From: DASWOJ01 sp964242325
Lineage (GTDB): Bacteria; Pseudomonadota; Alphaproteobacteria; Acetobacterales; Acetobacteraceae
DNA length: 17,857 bases
Direction: 5' to 3'
NCBI GenBank assembly: GCA_964242325.1
Contig: CAXTCI010000102.1
Location: forward strand, 1-17,857
Position 1 is the stretch's first letter. Every line of letters begins with the position of its first letter. Of the stretch, positions 7,343 through 15,413 are shown piece after piece. A model generated the notes under the pieces. The model was not told the DNA's origin. It saw only the letters and a program-made list of their open reading frames with translations, and ran no database searches. The position numbers and the translations under genes were made by a program.

Positions 7343-8938
7343 TCACTCCTTGCTGATGTTCCAGTATGCCACGATGGGCGAGTCCAGCACGCCGCGCAGG
7401 TTGGTTCGGTAGGCCACGGGCTGCGTCGCCTGTCCCAGCAGACGGTAGGGGTTCACGGCCGCGAGGCGCCGCTGCAACCGGTCCAGGATCGTCGGCCGGT
7501 CGGCCGGAACCGCATCGGCGTAGGCAGCACGCAGCCGCTCCACCTCCTCGTCGCAGGGCCAGCCAGACAGGTTGCTGCGGTCGCAGGCCATGTTGGCGAA
7601 AATGTTGGTACTCGGGTTCCATGCCAGCACGCCGGGCTCGCCGGTGACGTAGATGTTCCAGCCGCCGGCATCCGGCGGCCCCTGGTTCGCGCTGCGGCTG
7701 ACCACGCTGGCCCAGTCGCTCCACGTCAGGTCCACGTTGACGCCCGCGTGCTGCAACGCTTCCACCGTCACTTCCGCCATCGCGCCCATGTAGGCGAAGT
7801 CGTGCGTGCCCACCATCCGCAACACCTCGCCCTTGTAGCCGGCCTCGGCCAGCAGTTGCTTGGCGCGGGCAAGGTTGGGGCCGAAGTCCTTGGCCCCGGC
7901 CTCGGTGCCATTGGGCGAGCCGCAAACGAAGAAGGAGTTACAGCGCTGGTAATAGGCGGGATCGCCGTAGCCGGCCGCCATCTCGTCGTCCTGGCTGATG
8001 ATGTAGGACAGCGCCAAGCGTGCACGCGGGTCATTGAACGGCGGATACAGCGTGTTCGGGCGCAGGATGGCCTGGGTGGCCAGCCCGGTCAGGACCTGCA
8101 CCTTGGCCACGCCGCTCCGTTGCAGGACCGGCAGCAGGTCGAAGGAGGGACGCTCCAGGAAGTCCACCTCGCCGGCCTGCAGCGCCGTTGCCGCTGTGCC
8201 CCCGTCGGGCTGGATGACGAACTCGACGCGGTCCACCTTGACCACGCGCCCGCCCGCCAGCCCGTCCGGCGGCTCGTCACGGGGCACGTAGTCGGGGTTG
8301 CGGTCATACACGACGCGCGCCCCGCTGAGCCGCAATTCCGTGTTGAAGCGGAACGGGCCGGACCCGATCACGGAGGTGGCAGGCTTGCCTGGCTCGGGCA
8401 CATCCTTGGCGCGCATGATGATGGCGAAGTGCGACGGTGCGGCAGCCAGGATGTCGAGCAGGCCGGGAACAGGCTGCGACAGCGTCCAGTCAAAGGTCTT
8501 CTCGTCCAAGGGCGTCATGGCTACCGTGACTGCCGCGGCCTTCTTCGCCATCGCGTCTATGGTCATCCAGCGCTGCAAGGACGGGATCACGTCGGCCGTG
8601 GTCACAGGCGAGCCGTCGTGGAACTTGAGGCCGTCGCGCAAGGTGAAGCGCCAGGTCAGCCCATCCGGCGAGGTGCTCCATGCCTTCGCCATCTGCGGCT
8701 TGGCTTGCAGCTTGGAGTCCCAGGCGAAAAGGCTTTCCCACACCATCGTGCCGTGGATCGTGGAGATCCAGGCCGTGGTGTAGAGCGGGTCCGTCACCAC
8801 GACGTCTGCCTGCGGCACCACGCGCAGCACCTTCAACGGGGCGGCAGGAGGCGTTTGCGCCAGCGCCGGCAGTGAGGTGGCCAGCGCCGCAAGGACGATC
8901 AACAGGCCCTGGGGCAAGGAGGTTCTTGGGGGGTGCAT
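7343..8938 (-). CDS. Periplasmic family-5 (peptide/nickel-type) ABC substrate-binding protein
   Basis: This is a secreted solute receptor that would hand dipeptides, oligopeptides or a similar ligand to a Dpp/Opp-type ABC importer. The 531-residue product starts with a Sec signal peptide: a short basic stretch, a hydrophobic core (LLIVLAALATSLPALA) and probable cleavage after ALA at about residue 27. The mature part has the SBP_bac_5 hallmarks of the DppA/OppA family, an early ESLFAWDSKLQAKPQMAKAW region followed by LTWRFTLRDGLKFHDGSPVT. I chose ATG 8936-8938; a GTG 12 bp upstream at 8950 overlaps the preceding TGA and would add four residues. A GGAG lies 11 nt before the ATG. It is the last gene of the operon and follows the M20 peptidase gene directly, which suggests that its ligand is that enzyme's substrate. 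No permease or ATPase gene is in this operon, so it must borrow or share a transporter. Confidence 0.93.
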   Translation of the reverse strand: MHPPRTSLPQGLLIVLAALATSLPALAQTPPAAPLKVLRVVPQADVVVTDPLYTTAWISTIHGTMVWESLFAWDSKLQAKPQMAKAWSTSPDGLTWRFTLRDGLKFHDGSPVTTADVIPSLQRWMTIDAMAKKAAAVTVAMTPLDEKTFDWTLSQPVPGLLDILAAAPSHFAIIMRAKDVPEPGKPATSVIGSGPFRFNTELRLSGARVVYDRNPDYVPRDEPPDGLAGGRVVKVDRVEFVIQPDGGTAATALQAGEVDFLERPSFDLLPVLQRSGVAKVQVLTGLATQAILRPNTLYPPFNDPRARLALSYIISQDDEMAAGYGDPAYYQRCNSFFVCGSPNGTEAGAKDFGPNLARAKQLLAEAGYKGEVLRMVGTHDFAYMGAMAEVTVEALQHAGVNVDLTWSDWASVVSRSANQGPPDAGGWNIYVTGEPGVLAWNPSTNIFANMACDRSNLSGWPCDEEVERLRAAYADAVPADRPTILDRLQRRLAAVNPYRLLGQATQPVAYRTNLRGVLDSPIVAYWNISKE

Positions 8939-8946
8939 GGCGCTGG

Positions 8947-10347
8947 TCACTCCGTCGTGGCAAAGGCGGCCGGGTCCATCCTGCCGAGTTCATCGAGCAG
9001 CATCACCCACGCCTCCAGGCCCAGCGGCAAGGAGGACAGGCGGAAGAACTCGTTGGGCGCGTGAACGTCCTCGTCCGGCAGGCCGAAGCCGAACATCAGC
9101 GTCTCGATCCCCAACAACTGCTTGAACAGTGCGGTAATCGGTACCGTGGCTCCCAGGCGCACCGGTACTGGCGCCTGTCCTTGCAGCCGTTCCAGCACCC
9201 GGCTGCCGGCCTGCACCAGCGGGTGGCCGCCGGGCAGGCTGGACGCGGGGGAGCCGCCTTCGCGCATCTGGAACTCCAGCTTCACACCCGGCGGGCACTG
9301 CGCCAGCAGGTGGGCGCGGACCAGATCAAGGGCGGCGCCCGGGTCCTGGCCAGGAACGAGGCGCAGGGTGAGCTTGGCGTGAGCCGCCCGCGGGATCACA
9401 GTCTTGGTGCCGTTGCCGGTGTAGCCGCCCCACATGCCGTTCACGTCAATGGCAGGGCGCAGCGTCAGCCGTTCACGCAGGGTATAGCCGGGTTCGCCAA
9501 AAGCTATGGCCCCGACCCCGGCGCAGAACCCGGCCTCGTCCACTGGAAACGCCGCCGTATCCCGGCGTTGTTGGTCCGTAGGCAGCGGCACGCCTTCGAG
9601 GTAGCCCGCCACCGCGATCCGCCCGTCCCGGCTGTGCAGTGTCGCGACCAGTGTCGCCATCTCGTGCAGTGCATTGCGTATGGCTCCGCCATACCTGCCA
9701 GAATGGAGGTCCTTGGCAGCGGTAGTCAGCTTCACTTCCATCCCGGTGTTGCCGCGGGCACCGACGTTGATGGTCGGGATGGACCGGCTGGCGCGGCCCC
9801 CGTCGGCGGACAGCACCGCGTCCGCCTGCAGCAGCGCGCGGTGGCGCCCGATGATTGCCGGCAGGGTAGGACTGCCGACCTCCTCCTCGCCTTCCAGGAA
9901 CAGCTTGACGTTGACCGGGCAGGCACCCGCCTGCTGCAGGAACGCCGCCACGGCGGAGATCGCGATGGTGCTGGACCCCTTGTCGTCCGAGGCGCCGCGG
10001 CCGAACAGGCAGCCGTCCCGCTCGGTCGGCTCAAAGGGCGGGCTGAGCCACTCGTCCATCGGGTCGGGCGGCTGCACGTCGTAATGGCCGTAGATCAGCA
10101 GGGTGGGCTTGCCGGGTGCGCCGGTCCAGGAGCCATAGATCGCGGGGTGGCCGCCGCCGTCCAGCGCCTGCACGTCCTGCAACCCGATCTCGCGCAGCCA
10201 GGCCAGCAGGAACTCCTGCGCGCCGCGCATCCCGCCGGCATAGGCCGGGTCCGTGCTGACGCTGGGCAGGTGGACGAACCGATCCAGCCGCGCCCGCACG
10301 GCATCGGCTTGCGCCACCAGCGTGGCCGCGACGGCCTGGGCGTTCAT
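8947..10347 (-). CDS. M20 family metallopeptidase (dipeptidase/carnosinase-like)
   Basis: This is a cytosolic di-zinc peptidase of the M20 dipeptidase/CNDP-like branch, expected to cleave a dipeptide or related N-acyl amino acid. The 466 residues match the family. Metal and catalytic motifs are H88 (YGHYDVQP), the bridging Asp in GRGASDDKG (117-124, D121), the catalytic and metal Glu pair E155-E156 (EGEEEVGS), D182 (SADGG), the dimerisation-domain H215 (DLHSG) and H429 (VHAPNE). I chose ATG 10345-10347 because it forms an ATGA overlap with the upstream GMC gene's stop and the homology starts at that point; the longer frame upstream is out-of-frame GMC sequence. The stop TGA (8947-8949) is 8 bp before the chosen start of the next gene. 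Translational coupling through the three genes is likely. The sequence does not reveal the substrate; DapE/ArgE-type deacylation is a less likely alternative. Confidence 0.93.
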   Translation of the reverse strand: MNAQAVAATLVAQADAVRARLDRFVHLPSVSTDPAYAGGMRGAQEFLLAWLREIGLQDVQALDGGGHPAIYGSWTGAPGKPTLLIYGHYDVQPPDPMDEWLSPPFEPTERDGCLFGRGASDDKGSSTIAISAVAAFLQQAGACPVNVKLFLEGEEEVGSPTLPAIIGRHRALLQADAVLSADGGRASRSIPTINVGARGNTGMEVKLTTAAKDLHSGRYGGAIRNALHEMATLVATLHSRDGRIAVAGYLEGVPLPTDQQRRDTAAFPVDEAGFCAGVGAIAFGEPGYTLRERLTLRPAIDVNGMWGGYTGNGTKTVIPRAAHAKLTLRLVPGQDPGAALDLVRAHLLAQCPPGVKLEFQMREGGSPASSLPGGHPLVQAGSRVLERLQGQAPVPVRLGATVPITALFKQLLGIETLMFGFGLPDEDVHAPNEFFRLSSLPLGLEAWVMLLDELGRMDPAAFATTE

Positions 10348-11918
10348 GCCCCGGCCCGCATCCGTTCGGCCATGCGCTCGGCGACGGCGACGGTGGTCAG
10401 GTGGGTGTTGGCCCGCGGCACCTCCGGCATGATGGAAGCGTCCACCACGCGCAGCCCGGTGCAGCCGATCACCCGGCAGTCCCCGTCCACCACGGCGAGG
10501 GGATCGTCCGAGGCGCCCATCCGACAGGTGCCGCTGGCGTGCTGTGCGTCGCCGCACTCGGCGAACAGCCAGTCGTCCAGCGTGTCGCCGTCCAGCGCAT
10601 CATCCATGCTGCGGCCCGTGGTGCCGTACTCCGCCCGGTGCGCCACGGCCGTGACGCCCGGCTGCAAGCAGATGTCCCGCAGCCGCCGCACCCCGTCGCG
10701 CATCCGCATGAGGTCGCGCGGGTCGGACAGCATGCGCTCGTGAACCTCCGGGTCGGTGGCCGGGTCGGGCGTGGTGATGCGGACGTGGCCTTGGCTGAAC
10801 GCCTGATACACCGACACCGCGATCCTGCCCAGCGCCGCATCCGGCCCGGAACGTGCGAGCGTGCTGCCCGCCAAGTTGCCCGCGATCATGATCATGTCGT
10901 TCTCCCCCGCCCCAGCCAGGCCCGACGAGTAGCGCAGGCAGCAGTTGGTGTGCCGGTGCATCAGCGTACCGACCCGCGCATCGTCCCGCAGGTGCAGCAG
11001 CGCGCCCAGGATCGGGTGGTCCAGCAGGTTCTCGCCCACCGGCAGGTCGGCGCGGACCGGGATGCCCAAGCGCCCGAGCAGGTCGGCCGGTCCGATGCCA
11101 GAGCGTTGCAGGATAGCCGGCGAGTGGATGGCGCCCGCGCACAGGATCACCTCTTTCTGCGCCCGTGCCGCATGGACCTGCCCGCCGACTCGCACCCGCA
11201 CGCCGCTGGCATGGGGACGGTTGCCTTCCAGCTCGATCGCCTCCACCAGCGCGCCGCCCACGATCCGCAGGTTGGACCGGTTCCGGGCCGGCTCCAGGTA
11301 GCCGTCGTTGGTGGACACCCGCCGCCCGGCCACGCTGTTGATCGCGTATGGCGACACGCCGGTGCCCCACGGCGCGTTGTGGTCATCGCACCAGGCGTAG
11401 CCCAGCGCGAGCGCCGCTTCCCGCAGCGCGCGGTCCACGCTGCCCCAGTCCGCAATCGGCGCACGATACACCGGGATCGGCCCGGCGCTGCCGTGGTAAG
11501 GAGCGTCGCCGAAGTTCATGTCCGTTTCCAGCTTGCAGAAGTAGGGCAGCATGTCCGCCCAGCCCCAGCCGGCGCAGCCCATCGCCGCCCAGCGGTCCAA
11601 GTCGTCGGGCACGGCGCGTATGGCGATCTGGCCGTTGATGGTGCTGCTGCCGCCCATCGCGCGCCCACGCCACAGCAGCCGCGGCTCCTGCCGTTCCGTG
11701 CGTCGGGCCGTGAGCGCGGGCCAGCGGAAGGCGTCGTCGGAGATGGCGCGCATCGGGTTGGGGATCTGAATGTGCTCAGGCGTGTCGGCGGTGCGGAGGT
11801 CCTGGCCGGCCTCCAGCAGCAGCACGCGGGTGCCTGGGTCCTCGCTGAGCCGGGCCGCAAGCGTCGCGCCCGCCGAGCCACCACCGATTATGATGTAGTC
11901 GTAATCCTCGCCGATCAT
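10344..11918 (-). CDS. GMC family FAD-dependent oxidoreductase (choline dehydrogenase-like)
   Basis: This flavoenzyme of the glucose-methanol-choline family oxidises an alcohol to an aldehyde or ketone. The 524-residue product carries the N-terminal FAD-binding motif IIIGGGSAGATLAARLSED (10-28). GMC signature 1 lies around MGGSSTINGQ (88-97) and signature 2 is GAIHSPAILQRSGIGP (262-277). The catalytic His460 sits in HASGTCRMG. The second active-site position is His506 (PRANTHLTT), where choline dehydrogenases usually have Asn (NTN). The His/His pair resembles glucose or aryl-alcohol oxidases, although overall the protein looks like the proteobacterial dehydrogenase-like branch. The start ATG 11916-11918 fits the nucleotide-binding motif and has AGGA six bases upstream. 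It is the first gene of the operon; an ATGA overlap links it to the M20 peptidase. The upstream low-GC region probably holds the promoter. No signal peptide is seen. The substrate is unknown. Confidence 0.94.
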   Translation of the reverse strand: MIGEDYDYIIIGGGSAGATLAARLSEDPGTRVLLLEAGQDLRTADTPEHIQIPNPMRAISDDAFRWPALTARRTERQEPRLLWRGRAMGGSSTINGQIAIRAVPDDLDRWAAMGCAGWGWADMLPYFCKLETDMNFGDAPYHGSAGPIPVYRAPIADWGSVDRALREAALALGYAWCDDHNAPWGTGVSPYAINSVAGRRVSTNDGYLEPARNRSNLRIVGGALVEAIELEGNRPHASGVRVRVGGQVHAARAQKEVILCAGAIHSPAILQRSGIGPADLLGRLGIPVRADLPVGENLLDHPILGALLHLRDDARVGTLMHRHTNCCLRYSSGLAGAGENDMIMIAGNLAGSTLARSGPDAALGRIAVSVYQAFSQGHVRITTPDPATDPEVHERMLSDPRDLMRMRDGVRRLRDICLQPGVTAVAHRAEYGTTGRSMDDALDGDTLDDWLFAECGDAQHASGTCRMGASDDPLAVVDGDCRVIGCTGLRVVDASIMPEVPRANTHLTTVAVAERMAERMRAGA

Positions 11919-12344
11919 GCCTGGTCCTGGTCCGTTGAGCCGATGCTTGCCGTCCGCCGTCGTCCATTGCGCCGTGGCAGGCTGGCGCCCTGGGGAGCAC
12001 CGCAAGCTAGGCCTGACGCCGTGCTTGGCATGCTACCGAAGCACCCGACGACGTTGGCCGCAAGACAACGGTCCGGCAACCGGGCGAACCCGTGCAGGTG
12101 AGCAGGCGGCAGATGAAGCGGTTCAGGTCAGCTAGGCAGGCACAGGACGTCGTTGCATAGATAATTTGCGGTTTTATCAGCCTTGTAGGCTATGCCGAAA
12201 GCACGTCTTGCCCAAAATGGCATAGATCATTTCGGATTAGCCGTTCTTTCCAGATTGTTGTGAGTTCTTATCAGCTGCCCCTCGCCTAAGTCGAAAATAT
12301 CTTGCTGAAATTGCTCGATAGCCTCTTCAGGCTCAACTGCCGAT
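11919..12344. other. Upstream region of the GMC operon, with an abrupt low-GC patch
   Basis: This 426-bp stretch lies between the GMC start and the stop of the binding-protein remnant. From about 12121 to 12300 GC falls to roughly 45-48% (counted by eye), against about 70% in the flanking genes. An imperfect hairpin, GTGCTTGG (12021-12028) with CCgAAGCAC (12036-12044), lies about 100 bp before the GMC start. A minus-strand open frame ending at 12227 reads EPEEAIEQFQQDIFDLGEGQ and ends LERTANPK; it may be the tail of an unidentified gene fused to the remnant, but I cannot name it. The promoter for the GMC operon should lie here. Confidence 0.5.
12155..12232 (-). promoter_or_regulatory. Cluster of three GCATAG motifs upstream of the GMC operon
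   Basis: GCATAGATAATTT (12155-12167) and GCATAGATCATTT (12220-12232) match at 12 of 13 bases. Between them GGCTATGCC (12188-12196) supplies the same hexamer in inverted orientation. The three hexamers start at 12155, 12190 and 12220. They lie in the AT-richest part of the region, 240-300 bp before the GMC start codon. A regulator-binding array is a reasonable guess; remnants of a mobile element are the alternative. Confidence 0.35.
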
Positions 12345-12536
12345 CTACGCAACAATGCCACGCCCGCCCGCGAAGTAGCCGCCGTATTGGATGTGTTTGA
12401 TCCAAGACAACTGGAACGACACCGGCCTGAGCGCCTCGGCCTGTGCTGCCCGCGCGCCGGGTAGGGCGAGCGCAATCCCGGCGGCCGCCTTGATGAAGCT
12501 GCGCCGTCCCGATCCAGAGTCCACCCGCATTCCCAT
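12345..12536 (-). pseudogene. Truncated NMT1/THI5-like ABC substrate-binding protein gene (5' stub)
   Basis: The 63-codon frame begins MRVDSGSGRRSFIKAAAG after an alternative ATG, a Tat-like RR signal with a hydrophobic stretch (AAAGIALALPGARA). It continues into LRPVSFQLSWIKHIQYGGYF, the opening strand and helix typical of NMT1/THI5-like periplasmic binding proteins for pyrimidine- or thiamine-precursor-like ligands. After YFAG the resemblance ends and a stop follows within seven codons; complete relatives have about 320-340 residues. The breakpoint near 12360 coincides with the entry into low-GC sequence, which points to a deletion or insertion and not a point mutation. The start ATG 12534-12536 is 12 bp after the amidohydrolase stop, so this was the fifth gene of the hydroxylase operon. 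It cannot encode a working receptor. Confidence 0.75.
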
Positions 12537-12548
12537 CAATCCCAACCG

Positions 12549-14072
12549 TCACTGCCGCACCAGCGCGGGTACATGGCCGGTAATCAATGAGCCATCCCCA
12601 GGTTGCGCCAGCCGCATCCGGTCCATCTCCAGTGGCGCCGCGGCGGCTCGCCCGTGCATCAGCAGCATCGTGTCCCGCAGCGCCGCATTGCGCTGGGCCA
12701 GTGACGCGAGTTCATCCTGCATCGCCGCCCGTGCCGCCTCCGCCTGCTCCGCCAGCACGCCAGCATTGAGCATGGCCAGGCGCCCGTCACGGACCGCCAC
12801 GTTACCGTCGGCCAGCACGGTCCGTATTGACCGCCCGCTTTCGGTATAGACAAGCTGCCGCACCGCGCTGTTCAGCGGCCACCAGGCGGGGTCGCTAAGG
12901 TCGAACAGCACCAGGTCCGCCCGCGTGCCGGGCCGCAACGTCCCGACCTCCCCGGCCAGGCCTAGCGCCGCGGCGCCCCCGGACGTGGCCGCCCGGAACG
13001 CCGCCGCCGCGGCGCCGGACTCGCCCGCACGGGATTGCAGCGCCCAGGCGAGCGCGAATGCCTTCATCGCCGCGAACATGCTCTGCGCGTCCCCGGCGCT
13101 GCTGTTGTCGCAGCCGAGGGCGATGTTCACGCCCGCGTCGGCATAGCTCCGGACCGGGGCCACGCCGTTCAGCAGTTTCAGGTTGGCGACGGGGTTGCAG
13201 GCGAGGTGCGCGCCGGCCGCCGCCAGCCGCGCGATCTCCGCCTCGGTGATCCAGACGCCATGCGCGGCCACCAGCCGCGGCGTCAGCAGGCCCAACCGGG
13301 CCAGCGTTTCGATGAACGAGCCGCCGCTCCCTGCCCCGCGCTGCCGGGCCAGCACCGCCTGGCTGCGGGTTTCATAGACATGGGTGAACACCGGCAGCTC
13401 GCGCTCCCGCGACTGCGCCGCCACCCAGCGCAGCAGCGCGTCCGAGCAGCGCTGCGGTGCGGACGGCCCCAGCCCCCATGTCAGCCGCGGGCCGGTCCGG
13501 TCCAGCAGCCCGGCCACGAAGCGCTGCATGGGCGCCGGGTCGCTAGCTGGGAGAAGGCCCGGCACGTCATCAAGGAACGGCGCCCCGTCTGCCACGGCCC
13601 GGTCCGCGAACTGCACAGCCAGCACGGCGCGTATGCCTGACGCCGCATACGCATCGAGGATCGCCGCCGCCTGCTCCTCATCCGGGCCGACGATCGTGAC
13701 CATGTCCTGCACGGTCGTGATCCCGCCGCGCAGGCATTCCGCGGCATGCAGCGTCGCGCGCAGCCCGACTTCCGCCGGGCTGCGGCGCGGCCACCCCGAT
13801 GGGAAGGCAAGCAGGCCCCAGGCCTCCAGTGGCAATCCCTCGAACAGGCCGCGCAGCAGGGTGTCGTGGGAGTGTGAGTGGGCGTTGACGAACCCTGGCG
13901 TAAGCAGGCAGCCCTGGGCGTCCATCCGCTCCGTGCCGGGCGGCGGCGCCAGGTTGGGACCGACGGCGGCGATGCGCCCGTCCGCCACCAGCACGTCCGC
14001 GACCGCCGGGCGGTCCAGCTCGCCGTCCGGGTCCAGCACGCGGGCGCCCGCGATCAGCAGGGGATGGGTCAC
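12549..14072 (-). CDS. Amidohydrolase, ATZ/TRZ / cytosine deaminase-like (S-adenosylhomocysteine deaminase relatives)
   Basis: This metal-dependent TIM-barrel hydrolase probably deaminates or dechlorinates a cyclic amidine or nucleobase-like ring. In the 507-residue protein the metal ligands are H65 and H67 (NAHSHSHD), H231 (THVYE) and D322 (GCDNSS), with the catalytic acid E234 and H271 (AHGVW). CNPVANLKLLNGVAP (292-306) corresponds to the family's substrate-side loop HNPxSNxKLxSG, with Ser replaced by Ala. The C-terminal closing segment RPGTRADLVLFDL (380-392) is typical. A helix from about 440 to 474 and a further 30-residue tail extend somewhat beyond most relatives. The GTG start (14070-14072) overlaps the TGA of the 2Fe-2S subunit gene, giving GTGA coupling. 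Its place directly after a molybdenum hydroxylase suggests that it acts on the hydroxylated product or the same heterocycle; the exact substrate cannot be told. Confidence 0.92.
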   Translation of the reverse strand: MTHPLLIAGARVLDPDGELDRPAVADVLVADGRIAAVGPNLAPPPGTERMDAQGCLLTPGFVNAHSHSHDTLLRGLFEGLPLEAWGLLAFPSGWPRRSPAEVGLRATLHAAECLRGGITTVQDMVTIVGPDEEQAAAILDAYAASGIRAVLAVQFADRAVADGAPFLDDVPGLLPASDPAPMQRFVAGLLDRTGPRLTWGLGPSAPQRCSDALLRWVAAQSRERELPVFTHVYETRSQAVLARQRGAGSGGSFIETLARLGLLTPRLVAAHGVWITEAEIARLAAAGAHLACNPVANLKLLNGVAPVRSYADAGVNIALGCDNSSAGDAQSMFAAMKAFALAWALQSRAGESGAAAAAFRAATSGGAAALGLAGEVGTLRPGTRADLVLFDLSDPAWWPLNSAVRQLVYTESGRSIRTVLADGNVAVRDGRLAMLNAGVLAEQAEAARAAMQDELASLAQRNAALRDTMLLMHGRAAAAPLEMDRMRLAQPGDGSLITGHVPALVRQ

Positions 14073-14572
14073 GAGACGCCGCGCAGCCGGGCCGCCGCGG
14101 TTTCAACGGCATCAACGATGGCGTGGTAGCCGGTGCAGCGGCAGTAGTTGCCGGACAGCGCGTCCCGGATCGCCTCACGCGAGGGCGCCGGGTTCTCGGC
14201 CAGCAGCTCCGCCGCCTGCAGGATCATGCCCGGCGTGCAGAAGCCGCATTGCAGCGCCGCACGCTCGACGAAGGCCTGCTGCAGCGCCGCCATGCGCGGG
14301 TCGCTGGCGGCGTGCTCGATCGTGACCACCTGCGCCCCGTCCGCCTGTACCGCCAGCATCAGGCACCCCCGCACCACTCGGCCGTCCACGACGGCGTGGC
14401 AGGCGCCGCAGACCCCGTGCGCGCAGCCGACGTGACTGCCGGTCAGGCCCAGCCCCTCGCGCAGCCAGTCCACCAGGGATTGCCGCACGGCAACTCGCGC
14501 ACGCACCGTCCGGCCGTTCACGACGCACTCGATGCGGGCCGCGTCCCCGGCCGCACCATCGTTAAGCCGCAT
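14069..14572 (-). CDS. 2Fe-2S subunit of a molybdenum hydroxylase (xanthine dehydrogenase/CoxS type)
   Basis: This small electron-transfer subunit carries electrons from the molybdenum centre to the FAD subunit. The 167-residue protein has both expected clusters: a plant-ferredoxin-type site with C50, C55, C58 and C70 (core GCAHGVCGAC), and the all-helical second site with C109 and C112 (QCGFCTPGM) and C144 and C146 (NYCRCTGYH). All eight cysteines are present. The ATG start (14570-14572) lies inside the end of the FAD subunit gene (TAA 14562-14564), an 11-bp overlap. The gene overlaps the amidohydrolase gene at its other end. The protein is intact and would be cytoplasmic unless the complex is exported; no signal peptide is present. 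Confidence 0.96.
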   Translation of the reverse strand: MRLNDGAAGDAARIECVVNGRTVRARVAVRQSLVDWLREGLGLTGSHVGCAHGVCGACHAVVDGRVVRGCLMLAVQADGAQVVTIEHAASDPRMAALQQAFVERAALQCGFCTPGMILQAAELLAENPAPSREAIRDALSGNYCRCTGYHAIVDAVETAAARLRGVS

Positions 14573-15413
14573 CCGCCGCCGCCTCCACCCGGTCCAGCGC
14601 CCGGCCCAGCAGCACGGCGGCGAGCCGGCGGCGGTAGGTCGGCGGCGCATCCTCGGTTCCCATTGGGTCGAGCTGGTCCAAGGCGCCCAGGACCGCGGCC
14701 CGGTCCGCGCCCTCGGCCACCAGCGCCTCGACGGCTGGCATGCGGCGCGGCGCCGGCTCGATGCCGCAGAACGCGATCCGGCACTCGGCGCCCGGCCCCT
14801 CGCGCCGCCATGCGAACGCCAGGCCGGCGATGGCGTAGTCGCCGCGGCGCCGCGCCACCTCGGTGAACGAGTATTGCCATCCCATCGGGAAGGACGGGAT
14901 GCGGACCGCCAACACCAGCTCATCCGCACGGCGGGCAGTGGCGAACAGCCCCTCGTGGAACGCCGCAGCCGCCAACTCCCGCTCCCCGGCGATGGAGGCG
15001 AGGACGATCCCGGCGGACAGGCACACGGCACAGGCCGGCAGCTCCGCCGCCGGGTCGGCGAGCGCCAGGCTGCCGCCGATGGTGCCGCGGTTGCGTATGG
15101 CGGCGTGCGCGACATAGCTGAGCGCCTCGGCCAGCAGCGGTGCCCGCGTCCGCACCAAGGGTGAAGCGGCGACGCTGGCATGGCGCGCACGGGCGCCGAT
15201 GCGCAGGCCGTCGCCGTCTGCCTCGATCCCGTCCAGTCCCGGGATGCGGTTGATGTCCACCAGCAGCCGCGGCTGCGCCATGCGCAGGTTCATCATCGGC
15301 ATCAGGCTCTGCCCGCCCGCCAGGACCGCCGCGTCGGCGCCATGCCGCGCCAGCAGGCCGAGCGCTTCGGCCAGGGTGTCAGGACGCGCATAGGCGAAGG
15401 CGGGCGCCTTCAT
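14562..15413 (-). CDS. FAD-binding subunit of a molybdenum hydroxylase (CoxM/XdhB type)
   Basis: This is the middle subunit of the heterotrimeric hydroxylase; it accepts electrons from the 2Fe-2S subunit on FAD and passes them to NAD or another acceptor. The 283-residue product has the two FAD pyrophosphate-binding motifs, AGGQSLMPMMNLRM (32-45) and IRNRGTIGGSLALADPAAELP around 106-126, in their usual places. There is no 4Fe-4S-binding insert of the 4-hydroxybenzoyl-CoA reductase type. The start ATG (15411-15413) overlaps the stop of the large-subunit gene as ATGA. The length and motif spacing fit a complete and functional subunit. Confidence 0.95.
   Translation of the reverse strand: MKAPAFAYARPDTLAEALGLLARHGADAAVLAGGQSLMPMMNLRMAQPRLLVDINRIPGLDGIEADGDGLRIGARARHASVAASPLVRTRAPLLAEALSYVAHAAIRNRGTIGGSLALADPAAELPACAVCLSAGIVLASIAGERELAAAAFHEGLFATARRADELVLAVRIPSFPMGWQYSFTEVARRRGDYAIAGLAFAWRREGPGAECRIAFCGIEPAPRRMPAVEALVAEGADRAAVLGALDQLDPMGTEDAPPTYRRRLAAVLLGRALDRVEAAADAA

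Noticed and set aside
7328..8875. Plus-strand open frame of 515 codons
   Set aside because: Antisense to the family-5 binding protein, which has a signal peptide and clear family sequence.
8680..10743. Plus-strand open frame of 687 codons
   Set aside because: It is antisense to three strongly supported minus-strand genes (binding protein, M20 peptidase, GMC). The translation has no family motifs and has the Arg/Pro/Ala/Gln-rich composition of a high-GC shadow frame.
10401..12101. Plus-strand open frame of 566 codons
   Set aside because: Antisense to the GMC oxidoreductase gene; composition is His/Arg/Val-rich with no recognisable domain.
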